This document shows positions 29,181 through 38,663 of a stretch of DNA of 64,000 nt, piece by piece (the stretch's first letter is position 1; each line of letters begins with the position of its first letter). The stretch comes from Wujia chipingensis (GTDB lineage Bacteria > Bacillota > Clostridia > Lachnospirales > Lachnospiraceae). The stretch spans positions 875,001-939,000 of the forward strand of contig NZ_CP060632.1 of NCBI RefSeq assembly GCF_014337155.1. Direction: 5' to 3'. Both the position numbers and the translations under genes were made by a program. The notes under the pieces are model-generated. The model made no database searches and was not told the DNA's origin. It saw nothing but the letters and a program-made list of their open reading frames with translations.

Positions 29181-30584
29181 ATGAATAATACCAGAAAACT
29201 TGAGACTTCACTTGTATTTCTTCTCAAGGCGATTTTGAATTTGATATTGTTCTTTGTATTGTATGGAATTTATGCGAAATCAAACTGGCAGCTGTGGAAT
29301 CTGTCGCGAACATCCGGTATTACAATCGCAGCGTATGTAGTAATGCATTATATGTTTTCGACGATCTATGGACATTACGACATAGGAAAACGAAAGAGTA
29401 AACCGATCGTGCTGTCCCTGTTTTTGAATCAGGTATTTACAGATGTGATCTCTGTGATCGTTCTGTCGATCATGAATACAAACCAGATGAAAAACCAGAG
29501 CTTCAAGCTGGAACAGCCATATCTGCTTTTGCCGATTATTGCAATCCAGTTTGTGACGATCCTGATTTTCGTGTATGGCGGCAATCATTTGTATTTTAAG
29601 ATCTATCAGCCGGAGGATTGTATTATCATTACATCTTCCCAGCAGAGCTTAAATGAGATTGTGCGCGGCGTTTTAAAATACAAGCTGCAATACAAGGTAA
29701 ACAAGGTAGCGGACTATCGGGACGCAAACCTCAAGCAATACATTCTGGAGCATGATACGATATTTATCTATGACGTTCCGGTGCAGGATCGGACAAAGAT
29801 CTTAGAGTACTGTTACCAGAATATGAAGAATGTGTATTTCAACCCGGATATGCATGATGTGATCGAGAAGAGTGCGAAGCATTTTATCTTAGACGACGTA
29901 TCGGTATACTGTAATTATTCCAAGGGGCTGACTCTGGAGCAGCGGTTTATCAAGCGGGCGATGGATATTGTAATCTCTGTGATTGCGTTGATCCTTACCT
30001 CGCCGATTATGCTGGTTGTCAGCATTATGATCAAACTCGATGACCACGGAAGCCTCATTTTTAAGCAGAACCGTGCGACGCGGGACGGAAAGATCTTCTC
30101 TGTATACAAGTTCCGCACAATGCGGGAGAATGTAGAGAATTATTCTGTGGTGGAAGATGATGAGCGTGTGACGCGTGTCGGAAAATTCCTGCGGAAATAC
30201 CGGCTGGATGAGATCCCACAGTTTTTCAATGTATTAAAGGGGGATATGAGTGTCGTTGGACCAAGACCGGAGATGCTGGCAAACGTATTTAACTATACAT
30301 CGGTTCTGCCAGAGTTCGAGTACCGTCTGCGTGTGAAAGCAGGTATCACCGGACATGCGCAGATTGCCGGAAAGTATAACACATCCCCGAAGGATAAGCT
30401 GATCTTAGATCTGACGTATATTGAAGAATACAGCTTCTGGCTGGATATCAAGCTGTTGTTCCAGACGTTGATTGTCCTGTTTAAGAAGGACAGTACAGAA
30501 GCGTTCCACAGAGGCGAAGAGCTGGTGTTTGAAGAATATCAGCCACCAGAGTCGGTGAATCCCCCGGTTGAGGGAACAGAATAA
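29181..30584 (+). CDS. polyprenyl-phosphate sugar-1-phosphate transferase (exopolysaccharide priming)
   Basis: 467 residues. Four N-terminal membrane helices (~10-135), a soluble CoA-binding-like middle region (~145-245), one re-entrant or membrane helix (~256-280), then the bacterial sugar transferase catalytic domain with QNRATRDGKIFSVYKFRTM (~293) and LDEIPQFFNVLKGDMSVVGPRPE (~340). It should load a sugar-phosphate onto undecaprenyl phosphate to start a surface glycan. No other glycan genes are adjacent, so the product is unknown. It follows glmM, which supplies amino-sugar precursors. Confidence 0.88.
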   Translation: MNNTRKLETSLVFLLKAILNLILFFVLYGIYAKSNWQLWNLSRTSGITIAAYVVMHYMFSTIYGHYDIGKRKSKPIVLSLFLNQVFTDVISVIVLSIMNTNQMKNQSFKLEQPYLLLPIIAIQFVTILIFVYGGNHLYFKIYQPEDCIIITSSQQSLNEIVRGVLKYKLQYKVNKVADYRDANLKQYILEHDTIFIYDVPVQDRTKILEYCYQNMKNVYFNPDMHDVIEKSAKHFILDDVSVYCNYSKGLTLEQRFIKRAMDIVISVIALILTSPIMLVVSIMIKLDDHGSLIFKQNRATRDGKIFSVYKFRTMRENVENYSVVEDDERVTRVGKFLRKYRLDEIPQFFNVLKGDMSVVGPRPEMLANVFNYTSVLPEFEYRLRVKAGITGHAQIAGKYNTSPKDKLILDLTYIEEYSFWLDIKLLFQTLIVLFKKDSTEAFHRGEELVFEEYQPPESVNPPVEGTE

Positions 30585-30587
30585 AAA

Positions 30588-30630
30588 AAAGAACTGTTCA
30601 CGAAAATGCGTGTACAGTTCTTTCTTTTTC
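30588..30630. terminator. bidirectional terminator between sugar transferase and PilZ genes
   Basis: AAAGAACTGT-T-CACG, short loop, CGTG-T-ACAGTTCTTT with T-rich sequence on the plus side and a run of A on the other side, so it can act for both convergent genes. Confidence 0.85.
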
Positions 30631-30651
30631 TATATAACGGAATTGGAATAC

Positions 30652-30996
30652 TTACAGGTTCTGCGCATACTCCTCAAATATGTAATCGTACATAGACGGC
30701 AGACCGACGAACTCACAGCCATAACGATAGCCGGCGTTGCCAATTGGTGTTACATACAGAATCTTCACAACGGATAAGATTACTTCTTCCCGGTTCTCGA
30801 ATTCAATCGTTGCATTGAAATAATAATTGACCGGAAGCTTGGACAGGGACATAAAGCCGATACCAGCTTTGGATATATCGAAGACCTCGATTTCGGCATC
30901 AAGATTTTCGATTTTTACACCATCCTGCTTAAATAAATTAGAAACTTCCAATTTGAGTTTGATTGGAAGTCTGACGTTCTTTCTTTTTTCCTGCAT
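30652..30996 (-). CDS. PilZ-domain c-di-GMP-binding protein
   Basis: 114 residues, a stand-alone PilZ domain. The two c-di-GMP motifs are present: RKNVR (RxxxR) at ~5 and DISKAG (DxSxxG) at ~40, with a GYRYGCEF strand near the end. It probably binds c-di-GMP and changes activity of a partner. GGAGGG lies 5 nt before the ATG. It converges on the sugar transferase gene, a plausible but unproven target. Confidence 0.85.
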   Translation of the reverse strand: MQEKRKNVRLPIKLKLEVSNLFKQDGVKIENLDAEIEVFDISKAGIGFMSLSKLPVNYYFNATIEFENREEVILSVVKILYVTPIGNAGYRYGCEFVGLPSMYDYIFEEYAQNL

Positions 30997-31103
30997 ACGA
31001 ACCCTCCAGCTTGGAATTTTTATTAGATTGGCACTATTATATCAAAAAAACAAGTGAAACGCTATATAAATTCACGAAAACTCGAAAAAAACACATAAAC
31101 TGT

Positions 31104-31132
31104 TTGATACTTTAAGTTATCTAGGTTATAAT
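31104..31132 (+). promoter_or_regulatory. promoter for purF
   Basis: TTGATA at 31104-31109 and TATAAT at 31127-31132, spacing 17. No purine riboswitch core is visible between it and the gene. Confidence 0.75.
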
Positions 31133-31208
31133 AAGCAAGGTTTGAAAAAATTATCAAAAAAAGAAGCGATATGCGGATAATAAGATTATAATGAGAGGAA
31201 CGTGCGAT

Positions 31209-32645
31209 ATGAGTGATGTAATGGAACACTATCAGGATGATGGTCTGCACGAAGAATGTGGAGTCTTCGGTATGTATGACTTTGACGGACACGATGTGGC
31301 TAGAACGATTTACTACGGATTGTTCGCTTTGCAGCACAGAGGACAGGAAAGCTGTGGTATTGCGGTATCTGATACCGAAGGACCAAAGGGCAAGGTGCTG
31401 TCTTCTAAGGGTATGGGACTTGTGAATGAGGTATTCACACAGGAAGACTTAGATAAGCTCAAAGGCAATATCGGAGTTGGTCATGTACGATATTCAACAG
31501 CCGGTGCGAGTACCAGAGAGAATGCACAGCCGCTTGTACTGAATTATATCAAGGGTACCCTTGCCCTGGCACATAACGGGAATCTCGTCAATGCACCGGA
31601 GCTTCGAAGAGAACTCGCACATGATGGTGCAATCTTCCAGACGACGATCGACTCCGAGGTGATCGCATATCATATTGCCAGGGAACGTGTAAAGACATCT
31701 TCGGCAGAGGAAGCAGTTCAAAATGCCATGAAGAAGCTGGTCGGTTCCTATTCCCTGATTGTCATGAGTCCGAGAAAACTGATCGGTGCCCGTGATCCGT
31801 TTGGGTTCCGTCCACTCTGCATCGGAAAACGCGACAATGCGTACGTGCTTGCATCGGAAAGCTGCGCACTTGATACAATCGGTGCAGAATTTGTTCGGGA
31901 TGTGGAACCGGGTGAGATGGTTGTTATATCACCGGAAAAAGGGATTGAAAGTCACAGAGAGCTGTGCCAGAAGGAACACGGCAGATGTGTGTTTGAATAT
32001 ATTTATTTTGCAAGACCGGATAGTGTGATTGATGGGATGAGTGTATATCAGTCGCGTATCATTGCCGGAAGATGTCTCGCAAAGGACAGCCCGGTGGACG
32101 CGGATTTGGTTGTTGGTGTACCGGAATCCGGAAATGCAGCGGCACTTGGCTATTCGCTCGAATCCGGTATTCCATACGGAACTGCTTTCGTAAAAAATGG
32201 CTATGTTGGACGAACCTTTATCAAGCCGAAGCAGAGTCAGCGTGAATCCAGTGTGCGCGTGAAGTTAAACGTGTTAAAGGATGCAGTTGCAGGAAAACGT
32301 GTGATCATGATCGATGATTCCATCGTGCGTGGAACGACGAGTGACCGGATCGTCAGTATGCTGAAGGAAGCCGGTGCGAAGGAAGTCCATGTGCGGATTT
32401 CATCTCCACCATTCCTGTATCCGTGTTATTTCGGAACGGATGTGCCGGACAGTGACCAGTTGATCGCATACAACCGTACCATTGAGGAAATCCGTCAGAT
32501 CATCGGTGCGGATTCCCTTGGCTATCTGAAGCTGGAACGGCTGCCGGAACTGACCGGTGGCAGACAGTTCTGTCAGGGCTGTTTCACAGGAAAATGGCCA
32601 ATTGATCCACCAAAAGAAGATATTCGTGGCGAATATGACGCATAA
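31209..32645 (+). CDS. purF: amidophosphoribosyltransferase
   Basis: 478 residues. First step of purine synthesis, PRPP plus glutamine to phosphoribosylamine. The propeptide ends before the N-terminal nucleophile Cys in EECGVFGMY (Cys17); the PRPP loop is VIMIDDSIVRGTTSD (~362), and C-terminal Cys residues in RQFCQGCFTG match the Fe-S-type Bacillus enzyme. The start at 31209 has GAGAGGAACG upstream; an in-frame ATG at 31191 is less well supported. Confidence 0.95.
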   Translation: MSDVMEHYQDDGLHEECGVFGMYDFDGHDVARTIYYGLFALQHRGQESCGIAVSDTEGPKGKVLSSKGMGLVNEVFTQEDLDKLKGNIGVGHVRYSTAGASTRENAQPLVLNYIKGTLALAHNGNLVNAPELRRELAHDGAIFQTTIDSEVIAYHIARERVKTSSAEEAVQNAMKKLVGSYSLIVMSPRKLIGARDPFGFRPLCIGKRDNAYVLASESCALDTIGAEFVRDVEPGEMVVISPEKGIESHRELCQKEHGRCVFEYIYFARPDSVIDGMSVYQSRIIAGRCLAKDSPVDADLVVGVPESGNAAALGYSLESGIPYGTAFVKNGYVGRTFIKPKQSQRESSVRVKLNVLKDAVAGKRVIMIDDSIVRGTTSDRIVSMLKEAGAKEVHVRISSPPFLYPCYFGTDVPDSDQLIAYNRTIEEIRQIIGADSLGYLKLERLPELTGGRQFCQGCFTGKWPIDPPKEDIRGEYDA

Positions 32646-32696
32646 GGTGTATAATAGAAGAACATATGAGGAAAATATATAAATTTGGAGGTTTTT

Positions 32697-34151
32697 ATGA
32701 GCAGAGACAAGTATGTAAGCCCACTTTCAGAGAGATACGCAAGCAAGGAGATGCAGTATATCTTCTCCCCGGACATGAAGTTCAAGACATGGAGAAAATT
32801 ATGGATCGCACTTGCTGAGACCGAAAAGGAGCTTGGACTAAAAGATGCCGATGGCAACCCACGTATCACAGACGAGCAGATCGAAGAACTGAAAAGCCAT
32901 GTAGAGGATATCAACTACGATGTGGCAAGAGAGCGTGAGAAGCTCGTGCGTCATGACGTTATGAGTCATGTGTATGCATATGGACAGCAGTGTCCGAAGG
33001 CAGCAGGTATCATCCATCTGGGTGCAACAAGCTGTTATGTTGGCGATAACACAGATGTCATCATTATGACAGAGGCAATGAAGCTCGTTCGTACAAAGCT
33101 GATCAATGTCATCAATGAGCTTGCAAAGTTTGCAGATACCTATAAGGATCTTCCGACTCTGGCATTTACACATTTCCAGCCTGCACAGCCAACGACAGTT
33201 GGTAAGCGTGCGACACTCTGGATGCAGGAGTTACTGCTGGATTTAGCAGACCTTGAATATATGATCGGACAGCAGAAGCTGCTTGGCTGTAAGGGAACAA
33301 CCGGTACACAGGCAAGTTTCTTAGAGCTGTTTGAGGGCGACCATGAGACCGTGAAGAAAATCGATGGAAAGATTGCTGAGAAGATGGGATTTGCAGCCTG
33401 CTATCCGGTTTCCGGACAGACCTATTCCAGAAAGGTCGATGCGAGAGTCTTAAATGTACTTTCCGGCATTGCGATGTCAGCCCATAAGTTCTCTAACGAT
33501 ATCCGTCTTCTTCAGCATCTGAAGGAAGTAGAAGAGCCGTTCGAGAAGAACCAGATTGGTTCGTCAGCGATGGCATATAAGCGGAATCCTATGCGTAGTG
33601 AGCGTATCGCATCCCTGTCTGACTATGTGATGGCAGATGCTTTAAATCCGGCAATTGTGGCAAGTACACAGTGGTTTGAGCGTACACTGGATGATTCTGC
33701 AAACAAGCGAATTTCTGTACCGGAAGCATTCCTTGCCATCGATGGTATTCTGGATCTGTACTTGAATGTCGTAGATGGACTTGTCGTATATGACAAGGTG
33801 ATCTACCAGCATTTCATGAAGGAGATTCCTTTCATGGCAACCGAGAACATCATGATGGATGCCGTAAAGCGTGGCGGAAATCGTCAGGAGCTGCATGAGA
33901 AGATCCGTGAGTATTCGATGATCGCGGGTGAGCAGGTGAAGAAGTATGGAAACGAGAATAACCTGGTAGAGCTGATCGCATGCGATTCTGCATTTGGCAT
34001 GACACGCGAAGAGATCGAAGCTCTGCTTGATCCAAAGAACTTTGTTGGTCGTGCACCGGAGCAGACAGCCGAGTTCCTGGCAGAGCAGATTCAGCCAATT
34101 CTCGATGCAAACAAAGATATCCTCGGCGTAAAGGCAGAGATTAACGTATAA
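32697..34151 (+). CDS. purB: adenylosuccinate lyase
   Basis: 484 residues, fumarase/aspartase superfamily. Catalyses two fumarate-releasing steps of purine synthesis. The signature SSAMAYKRNPMRSERI is at ~281 and the catalytic His region near TFTHFQPAQPTT (~156). GGAGG lies 5 nt before the ATG at 32697. A possible -10 TATAAT sits at 32650, so it may also have its own promoter. The long clostridial PurB form. Confidence 0.95.
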   Translation: MSRDKYVSPLSERYASKEMQYIFSPDMKFKTWRKLWIALAETEKELGLKDADGNPRITDEQIEELKSHVEDINYDVAREREKLVRHDVMSHVYAYGQQCPKAAGIIHLGATSCYVGDNTDVIIMTEAMKLVRTKLINVINELAKFADTYKDLPTLAFTHFQPAQPTTVGKRATLWMQELLLDLADLEYMIGQQKLLGCKGTTGTQASFLELFEGDHETVKKIDGKIAEKMGFAACYPVSGQTYSRKVDARVLNVLSGIAMSAHKFSNDIRLLQHLKEVEEPFEKNQIGSSAMAYKRNPMRSERIASLSDYVMADALNPAIVASTQWFERTLDDSANKRISVPEAFLAIDGILDLYLNVVDGLVVYDKVIYQHFMKEIPFMATENIMMDAVKRGGNRQELHEKIREYSMIAGEQVKKYGNENNLVELIACDSAFGMTREEIEALLDPKNFVGRAPEQTAEFLAEQIQPILDANKDILGVKAEINV

Positions 34152-34173
34152 GATGCGTAATCGTCGATGCGTA

Positions 34174-34202
34174 TTGATTTTATTGTAAAAATAAAGTAGA
34201 AT
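34174..34202 (+). promoter_or_regulatory. promoter for purA
   Basis: TTGATT at 34174-34179 and TAGAAT at 34197-34202, spacing 17. Confidence 0.65.
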
Positions 34203-34271
34203 AGAAAGGTCGACTGCGGTCGATACACTATTAATTGCAAAGTGATAAAAACGGAGGTAACAGGTTAGACT

Positions 34272-35561
34272 ATGGTACAGGCAGTAGTAGGCGCCAATTG
34301 GGGTGACGAAGGAAAAGGTAAAATTACAGACATGCTCGCAGAGAAGGCAGATATTATCGTGCGTTTTCAGGGTGGAGCAAATGCAGGTCATACAATCGTG
34401 AATAACTATGGAAAGTTTGCATTGCATACACTTCCTTCCGGCGTATTTTATGACCATACAACCAGCATTATCGGAAATGGTGTTGCATTGAATATCCCGG
34501 TGTTGTTCAATGAAGTAAAGTCAATTACAGACAAGGGCGTTCCGATGCCAAAGATCCTCGTATCGGATCGTGCACAGATGGTAATGCCATATCATGTATT
34601 ATTTGATGCATATGAAGAAGAGAGACTGGCAGGAAAGTCTTTCGGCTCTACAAAGTCCGGTATTGCACCGTTTTATTCAGATAAATATGCAAAGATTGGT
34701 TTTCAGGTAAGTGAGCTGTTTGACGATGAGGCAGCCTTGCGCGACAAGATCGAGCGTGTGATCGCATCGAAGAACGTATTGTTAGAGTATCTGTACAAGA
34801 AGCCGCTTCTGACCGTGGATGAAGTGTACAACACATTGATGGAGTACAAGGAGATGGTAGCTCCGTTCGTATGTGATGTATCTGCTTATTTGTATAATGC
34901 AATCAAGGAAGGAAAGCATATCCTCTTAGAGGGACAGCTTGGTTCCATGAAGGATCCGGATCACGGTATCTATCCGATGGTAACATCTTCTTCCACACTG
35001 GCTGCTTATGGCGCGATTGGAGCAGGTATTCCTCCATATGAGATCAAGCAGATCGTAACAGTATGTAAGGCATATTCATCCGCTGTTGGAGCAGGTGAAT
35101 TTGTCAGTGAGATATTCGGAGAAGAAGCGGATGAGCTTCGCCGCCGTGGTGGTGATGGAGGCGAGTTTGGTGCAACAACCGGACGTCCAAGACGTATGGG
35201 TTGGTTTGACTGTGTCGCATCTAAGTATGGTTGTCGGATTCAGGGAACAACTGATGTTGCATTTACCGTATTGGATGTACTTGGTTATCTCGATGAGATT
35301 CCGGTTTGTGTTGGCTATGACATTGACGGAGAGGTAACAACGGACTTCCCTACAACTGCAAAGTTAAAGAAAGCAAAACCTGTATATAAGGTACTTCCGG
35401 GATGGAAGCAGGATATCCGCGGAATTAAGAAGTATGAGGATCTTCCAGAGAACTGTCGTAAGTATATCGAGTTTATCGAAGAGCAGATCGGATTCCCGAT
35501 CACGATGGTTTCCAACGGACCAAAGAGATCTGATATCATCTATCGTGGATTTAATAACTAA
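34272..35561 (+). CDS. purA: adenylosuccinate synthase
   Basis: 429 residues. Joins IMP and aspartate with GTP. GANWGDEGKGKITDM at the N-terminus is the GTP loop with catalytic Asp and Lys; GGANAGHTIV (~36) has the catalytic His, and the TTGRPRRMGWFD block lies at ~300. GGAGGT is 13 nt from the ATG, longer than usual, but an in-frame stop at 34266 excludes earlier starts. It completes a purB-purA AMP branch. Confidence 0.96.
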   Translation: MVQAVVGANWGDEGKGKITDMLAEKADIIVRFQGGANAGHTIVNNYGKFALHTLPSGVFYDHTTSIIGNGVALNIPVLFNEVKSITDKGVPMPKILVSDRAQMVMPYHVLFDAYEEERLAGKSFGSTKSGIAPFYSDKYAKIGFQVSELFDDEAALRDKIERVIASKNVLLEYLYKKPLLTVDEVYNTLMEYKEMVAPFVCDVSAYLYNAIKEGKHILLEGQLGSMKDPDHGIYPMVTSSSTLAAYGAIGAGIPPYEIKQIVTVCKAYSSAVGAGEFVSEIFGEEADELRRRGGDGGEFGATTGRPRRMGWFDCVASKYGCRIQGTTDVAFTVLDVLGYLDEIPVCVGYDIDGEVTTDFPTTAKLKKAKPVYKVLPGWKQDIRGIKKYEDLPENCRKYIEFIEEQIGFPITMVSNGPKRSDIIYRGFNN

Positions 35562-35580
35562 GACGAAATAATAAAACAAA

Positions 35581-35617
35581 GGCTGTTGCACCAAACGCTT
35601 TGGTGCAACAGTTTTTT
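35581..35617 (+). terminator. terminator after purA
   Basis: CTGTTGCACCAAA, loop CGC, TTTGGTGCAACAG (perfect 13-bp stem at 35583-35611) and six T. pncB starts 19 nt later. Confidence 0.9.
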
Positions 35618-35635
35618 AATAGAGAGGTTTATTCT

Positions 35636-37090
35636 ATGAGAAATCTGACAATGCTGATGGATTATTACGAGCTGACAATGTCCAACGGGTATTTTGAAAA
35701 AGGGTTCAAAGATAAGATGGTTGTATTCGATATGTTCTACCGGAAGAATCCAGATAATGGTGGATTTGTTGTGTCTGCCGGATTGGAACAGTTGATCGAA
35801 TACATTGAGAACATGCATTTTTCTAAGGAGGATATCGAATTCCTGCGGGGCAAGGGCGAGTTCTCAGAAGGATTCCTGCAGTATCTTGCTGATTTTAAGT
35901 TTACAGGAAATATTGATGCGTTGCCGGAAGGCACGATCTGTTATCCAAATACTCCGATTGTCACGGTGACGGCACCGGTGATCGAGGCACAGTTAATTGA
36001 GACGATGCTGCTGCTTACGATGAATTTCCAGTCGCTGATTGCCACAAAAGCCTCCCGCATCTGCCGGACAGCGGCTGAGAGTGGTGCGGTTGTTATGGAG
36101 TTTGGCGCGAGACGTGCACATGGTGGTGATGCAGCGATTCTCGGTGCAAGAGCAGCCTATATCGGTGGCGCGGCTGCGACAGCAACGGTCATGGCAGATG
36201 AACGGTTTGGCGTACCTGCAATCGGTACGATGGCACATAGCTGGATTCAGTTTTTTGACAATGAATACGAAGCGTTTAAGGCATATGCAGAGGTCTATCC
36301 GGACAACTGTACATTGCTGATCGATACCTATGATATCTTAAACAGCGGTCTGGTCAATGCCATCCGTGTCGCAAAGGAAGTGTTAGAGCCTGCCGGGAAA
36401 CGCCTGAAGGGTGTCCGCATTGACAGCGGTGATCTGGCATATTTCTCGAAGAAAATCCGTAAGACACTCGATGCACATGATATGAAGGACTGCAAGATCG
36501 TCGTGTCGAACAGTGTCGATGAATTTCTGATGCAGTCACTGAAAAAGCAGAACGCAAGCATTGATTCCTACGGCGTCGGAGAACGTATGATCACGTCGAA
36601 ATCCGATCCGGTCTTTGGTGGTGTCTACAAGCTTGCTGCTGTGCAGAATGATGCCGGGGAATTTGTGCCGAAGATCAAGATCTCTGAGAACGTTGAAAAG
36701 ATCACGAATCCGGGCAGAAAGAAGCTGTGGCGTATTTACAGCCGTGAGACCGGATATGCGCTTGCCGATTTGATCACGATGTACGACGAGGAAGTAAACG
36801 GAGATGAACCATTTGCCTACGTGGATCCGGTGAAGCCTTGGAAGAAGATGAAGTTTGAAAATGTGGATGTGAAGGAGCTGCAGGTGCCGATCTTCCGCGA
36901 TGGAAAGCTAGTTTATGACAAGCCGGAGCTTGATGCAATCAAAGCATATGTGACAGAACAGCTTGACCATCAGATCTGGGAGGAGGAACAGCGATTTACG
37001 AATCCACATATCCATTACGTTGATCTGTCGAAGAAATTATATCAGATAAAAGAAGAGATGCTTGCACAGGGACAAGGGGAGAATCATTAA
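35636..37090 (+). CDS. pncB: nicotinate phosphoribosyltransferase
   Basis: 484 residues. Makes nicotinate mononucleotide from nicotinate and PRPP in NAD salvage. Recognised by the N-terminal MLMDYYELTMSNGY block, the EFGARRAHGGDAAILGAR segment (~155, with the phosphorylated-His region) and GVRIDSGDLAYFSKKIR (~259). The start at 35636 has AGAGAGGTTT upstream. It lies directly after the purA terminator, with little room for its own promoter, so read-through is likely. Confidence 0.93.
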   Translation: MRNLTMLMDYYELTMSNGYFEKGFKDKMVVFDMFYRKNPDNGGFVVSAGLEQLIEYIENMHFSKEDIEFLRGKGEFSEGFLQYLADFKFTGNIDALPEGTICYPNTPIVTVTAPVIEAQLIETMLLLTMNFQSLIATKASRICRTAAESGAVVMEFGARRAHGGDAAILGARAAYIGGAAATATVMADERFGVPAIGTMAHSWIQFFDNEYEAFKAYAEVYPDNCTLLIDTYDILNSGLVNAIRVAKEVLEPAGKRLKGVRIDSGDLAYFSKKIRKTLDAHDMKDCKIVVSNSVDEFLMQSLKKQNASIDSYGVGERMITSKSDPVFGGVYKLAAVQNDAGEFVPKIKISENVEKITNPGRKKLWRIYSRETGYALADLITMYDEEVNGDEPFAYVDPVKPWKKMKFENVDVKELQVPIFRDGKLVYDKPELDAIKAYVTEQLDHQIWEEEQRFTNPHIHYVDLSKKLYQIKEEMLAQGQGENH

Positions 37091-37117
37091 AAATTATGTA
37101 AAAATGTGCGGTATCCG

Positions 37118-37150
37118 TTGACAGAAATTATCAGAAATATTAAGATAATT
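37118..37150 (+). promoter_or_regulatory. promoter with overlapping inverted repeat, hydrogenase gene
   Basis: TTGACA at 37118-37123 and TAAGAT at 37141-37146, spacing 17. An inverted repeat AATTATC ... GATAATT (37126-37150) covers the spacer and the -10, which suggests an operator. Further down, GAGAG-AATA-CTCTC near 37191 could mask the purine-rich ribosome binding region. Confidence 0.55.
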
Positions 37151-37211
37151 ATATATGTTTTAGGATATGACATAGAATTAGGAGAAGGAGAGAATACTCT
37201 CTACAAAGAAT

Positions 37212-38642
37212 ATGAGAAAATTTGACACCAGAACCCAATATTTTCGTTATGAAGTGTTGCGCGAGGTTGCGCGTATGGCATGGGATGGCACATTGCTCGA
37301 AGGAATTCTGGATATTCCAATGAAGATTATTCCGGGCAAGAAGCCAACGATGCGTTGCTGCGTATTCAAGGAACGCGCGATCGTGAGTGAACAGGTCAAG
37401 ATGGCAATGGGCGGCAATCCGGACAATGACAATGTCATTGAAGTCATGGAGATCGCCTGCGATGAGTGTCCGGTTGGCGGATATGAAGTCGGACAGCATT
37501 GTCGTGGCTGTCTGGCACACCGCTGTGCGGATGCGTGTAAGTTTGGTGCGATCACGATTGATGAGCATCAGAAAGCCCATATCGACAAGTCGAAATGTAA
37601 AGAGTGTGGTGCCTGTGCAAAGGCATGTCCGTACAGTGCCATTTCAGATTTTAAGCGTCCATGCCAGCAGGCATGTAAGATTGGCGCGATCACGATGAAC
37701 GAGGATCAGGAAGCGAAGATTGATAACGATAAATGTATCGCGTGTGGCGCATGCGTATATCAGTGTCCGTTTGGTGCCATCAATGAGAAATCATACATAT
37801 TACAGGTCATCAACATGATCAAGGACAGTGACCATGGCAAGAATTATAAGGTCTACGCGGCGGTTGCACCTGCAATCGCGGGACAGTTTATTTACGCGAA
37901 GCGTGGACAGGTCATCAGCGGAATCAAGGCGCTTGGCTTTGATGAAGTTGTGGAGGTTGCGCTTGGTGCAGATATGACAACCTGGCATGAATCACAGGAG
38001 CTGCGGGAGAAGGGTATGCTGACGAGTTCATGCTGTCCGGCATTTGTATCCTATGTGGAGAAGAACTTCCCGGATATGTTGCCATATGTATCTTCTACTT
38101 TGTCACCGATGGCGATGATCGGGAAACATATTAAGGAGCAGGATCCGACGGCGAAGGTCGTATTTATCGGACCGTGTACCGCAAAGAAGATGGAGATCCG
38201 CAAGGAGACGGTTGCACCGTATATCGACAGTGCACTGACTTTTGAAGAGCTGCAGGCAGTGCTTGACAGCCGGGAGATCGACATCACGACACTGGAAGAG
38301 GAAAGTCTGGAGAATGCTTCTTACTTTGGACGTATCTTTGCTCACACAGGCGGTCTGAGCAGTGCTGTGAAGCAGGGAATGAAAGAACAGGGTGCAGAGG
38401 ACTTCGAATTGAAGCCGGTTGTCTGCGATGGTATTGAAGAATGTAAGATTGCGCTGTTGAAGCTGCGCAGAAATATGTTGGATGGAAACTTCATGGAGGG
38501 CATGGCATGTCAGGGTGGCTGTGTCAACGGAAACGGAAATCTGACGCATATGGCGAAGAGCCGTATGGATGTTGAAAAATATGGTAAGGAAGCTGCTGAT
38601 AAGACGATTGAAGGTGCGATATCAGAGTTTCACCTGCAATAA
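37212..38642 (+). CDS. [FeFe] hydrogenase-family protein, group-B-like
   Basis: 476 residues. The N-terminal ~200 carry several [4Fe-4S] ferredoxin Cys clusters, including CKECGACAKACP and CIACGACVYQCP plus an unusual CDECPVG..CRGCLAHRC region. The H-cluster domain has TSCCPAFV (~276), PCTAKK (~319) and MACQGGCVNGNG (~433), keeping the four cluster Cys but differing from the group A motifs TSCCPGW and MACPGGC. These variants fit the little-studied group B. The physiological direction (H2 evolution, uptake or sensing) is not known. No maturases HydEFG are nearby. An FHA protein gene follows after 21 nt. Confidence 0.85.
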   Translation: MRKFDTRTQYFRYEVLREVARMAWDGTLLEGILDIPMKIIPGKKPTMRCCVFKERAIVSEQVKMAMGGNPDNDNVIEVMEIACDECPVGGYEVGQHCRGCLAHRCADACKFGAITIDEHQKAHIDKSKCKECGACAKACPYSAISDFKRPCQQACKIGAITMNEDQEAKIDNDKCIACGACVYQCPFGAINEKSYILQVINMIKDSDHGKNYKVYAAVAPAIAGQFIYAKRGQVISGIKALGFDEVVEVALGADMTTWHESQELREKGMLTSSCCPAFVSYVEKNFPDMLPYVSSTLSPMAMIGKHIKEQDPTAKVVFIGPCTAKKMEIRKETVAPYIDSALTFEELQAVLDSREIDITTLEEESLENASYFGRIFAHTGGLSSAVKQGMKEQGAEDFELKPVVCDGIEECKIALLKLRRNMLDGNFMEGMACQGGCVNGNGNLTHMAKSRMDVEKYGKEAADKTIEGAISEFHLQ

Positions 38643-38663
38643 AATGTAACAGGGGGAAAAACC

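Noticed and set aside
31040..31200. Purine riboswitch or PurR box before purF
   Set aside because: No purine aptamer core (three-way junction with conserved loops) can be read; two CGAA-like words are too weak to call PurR boxes.
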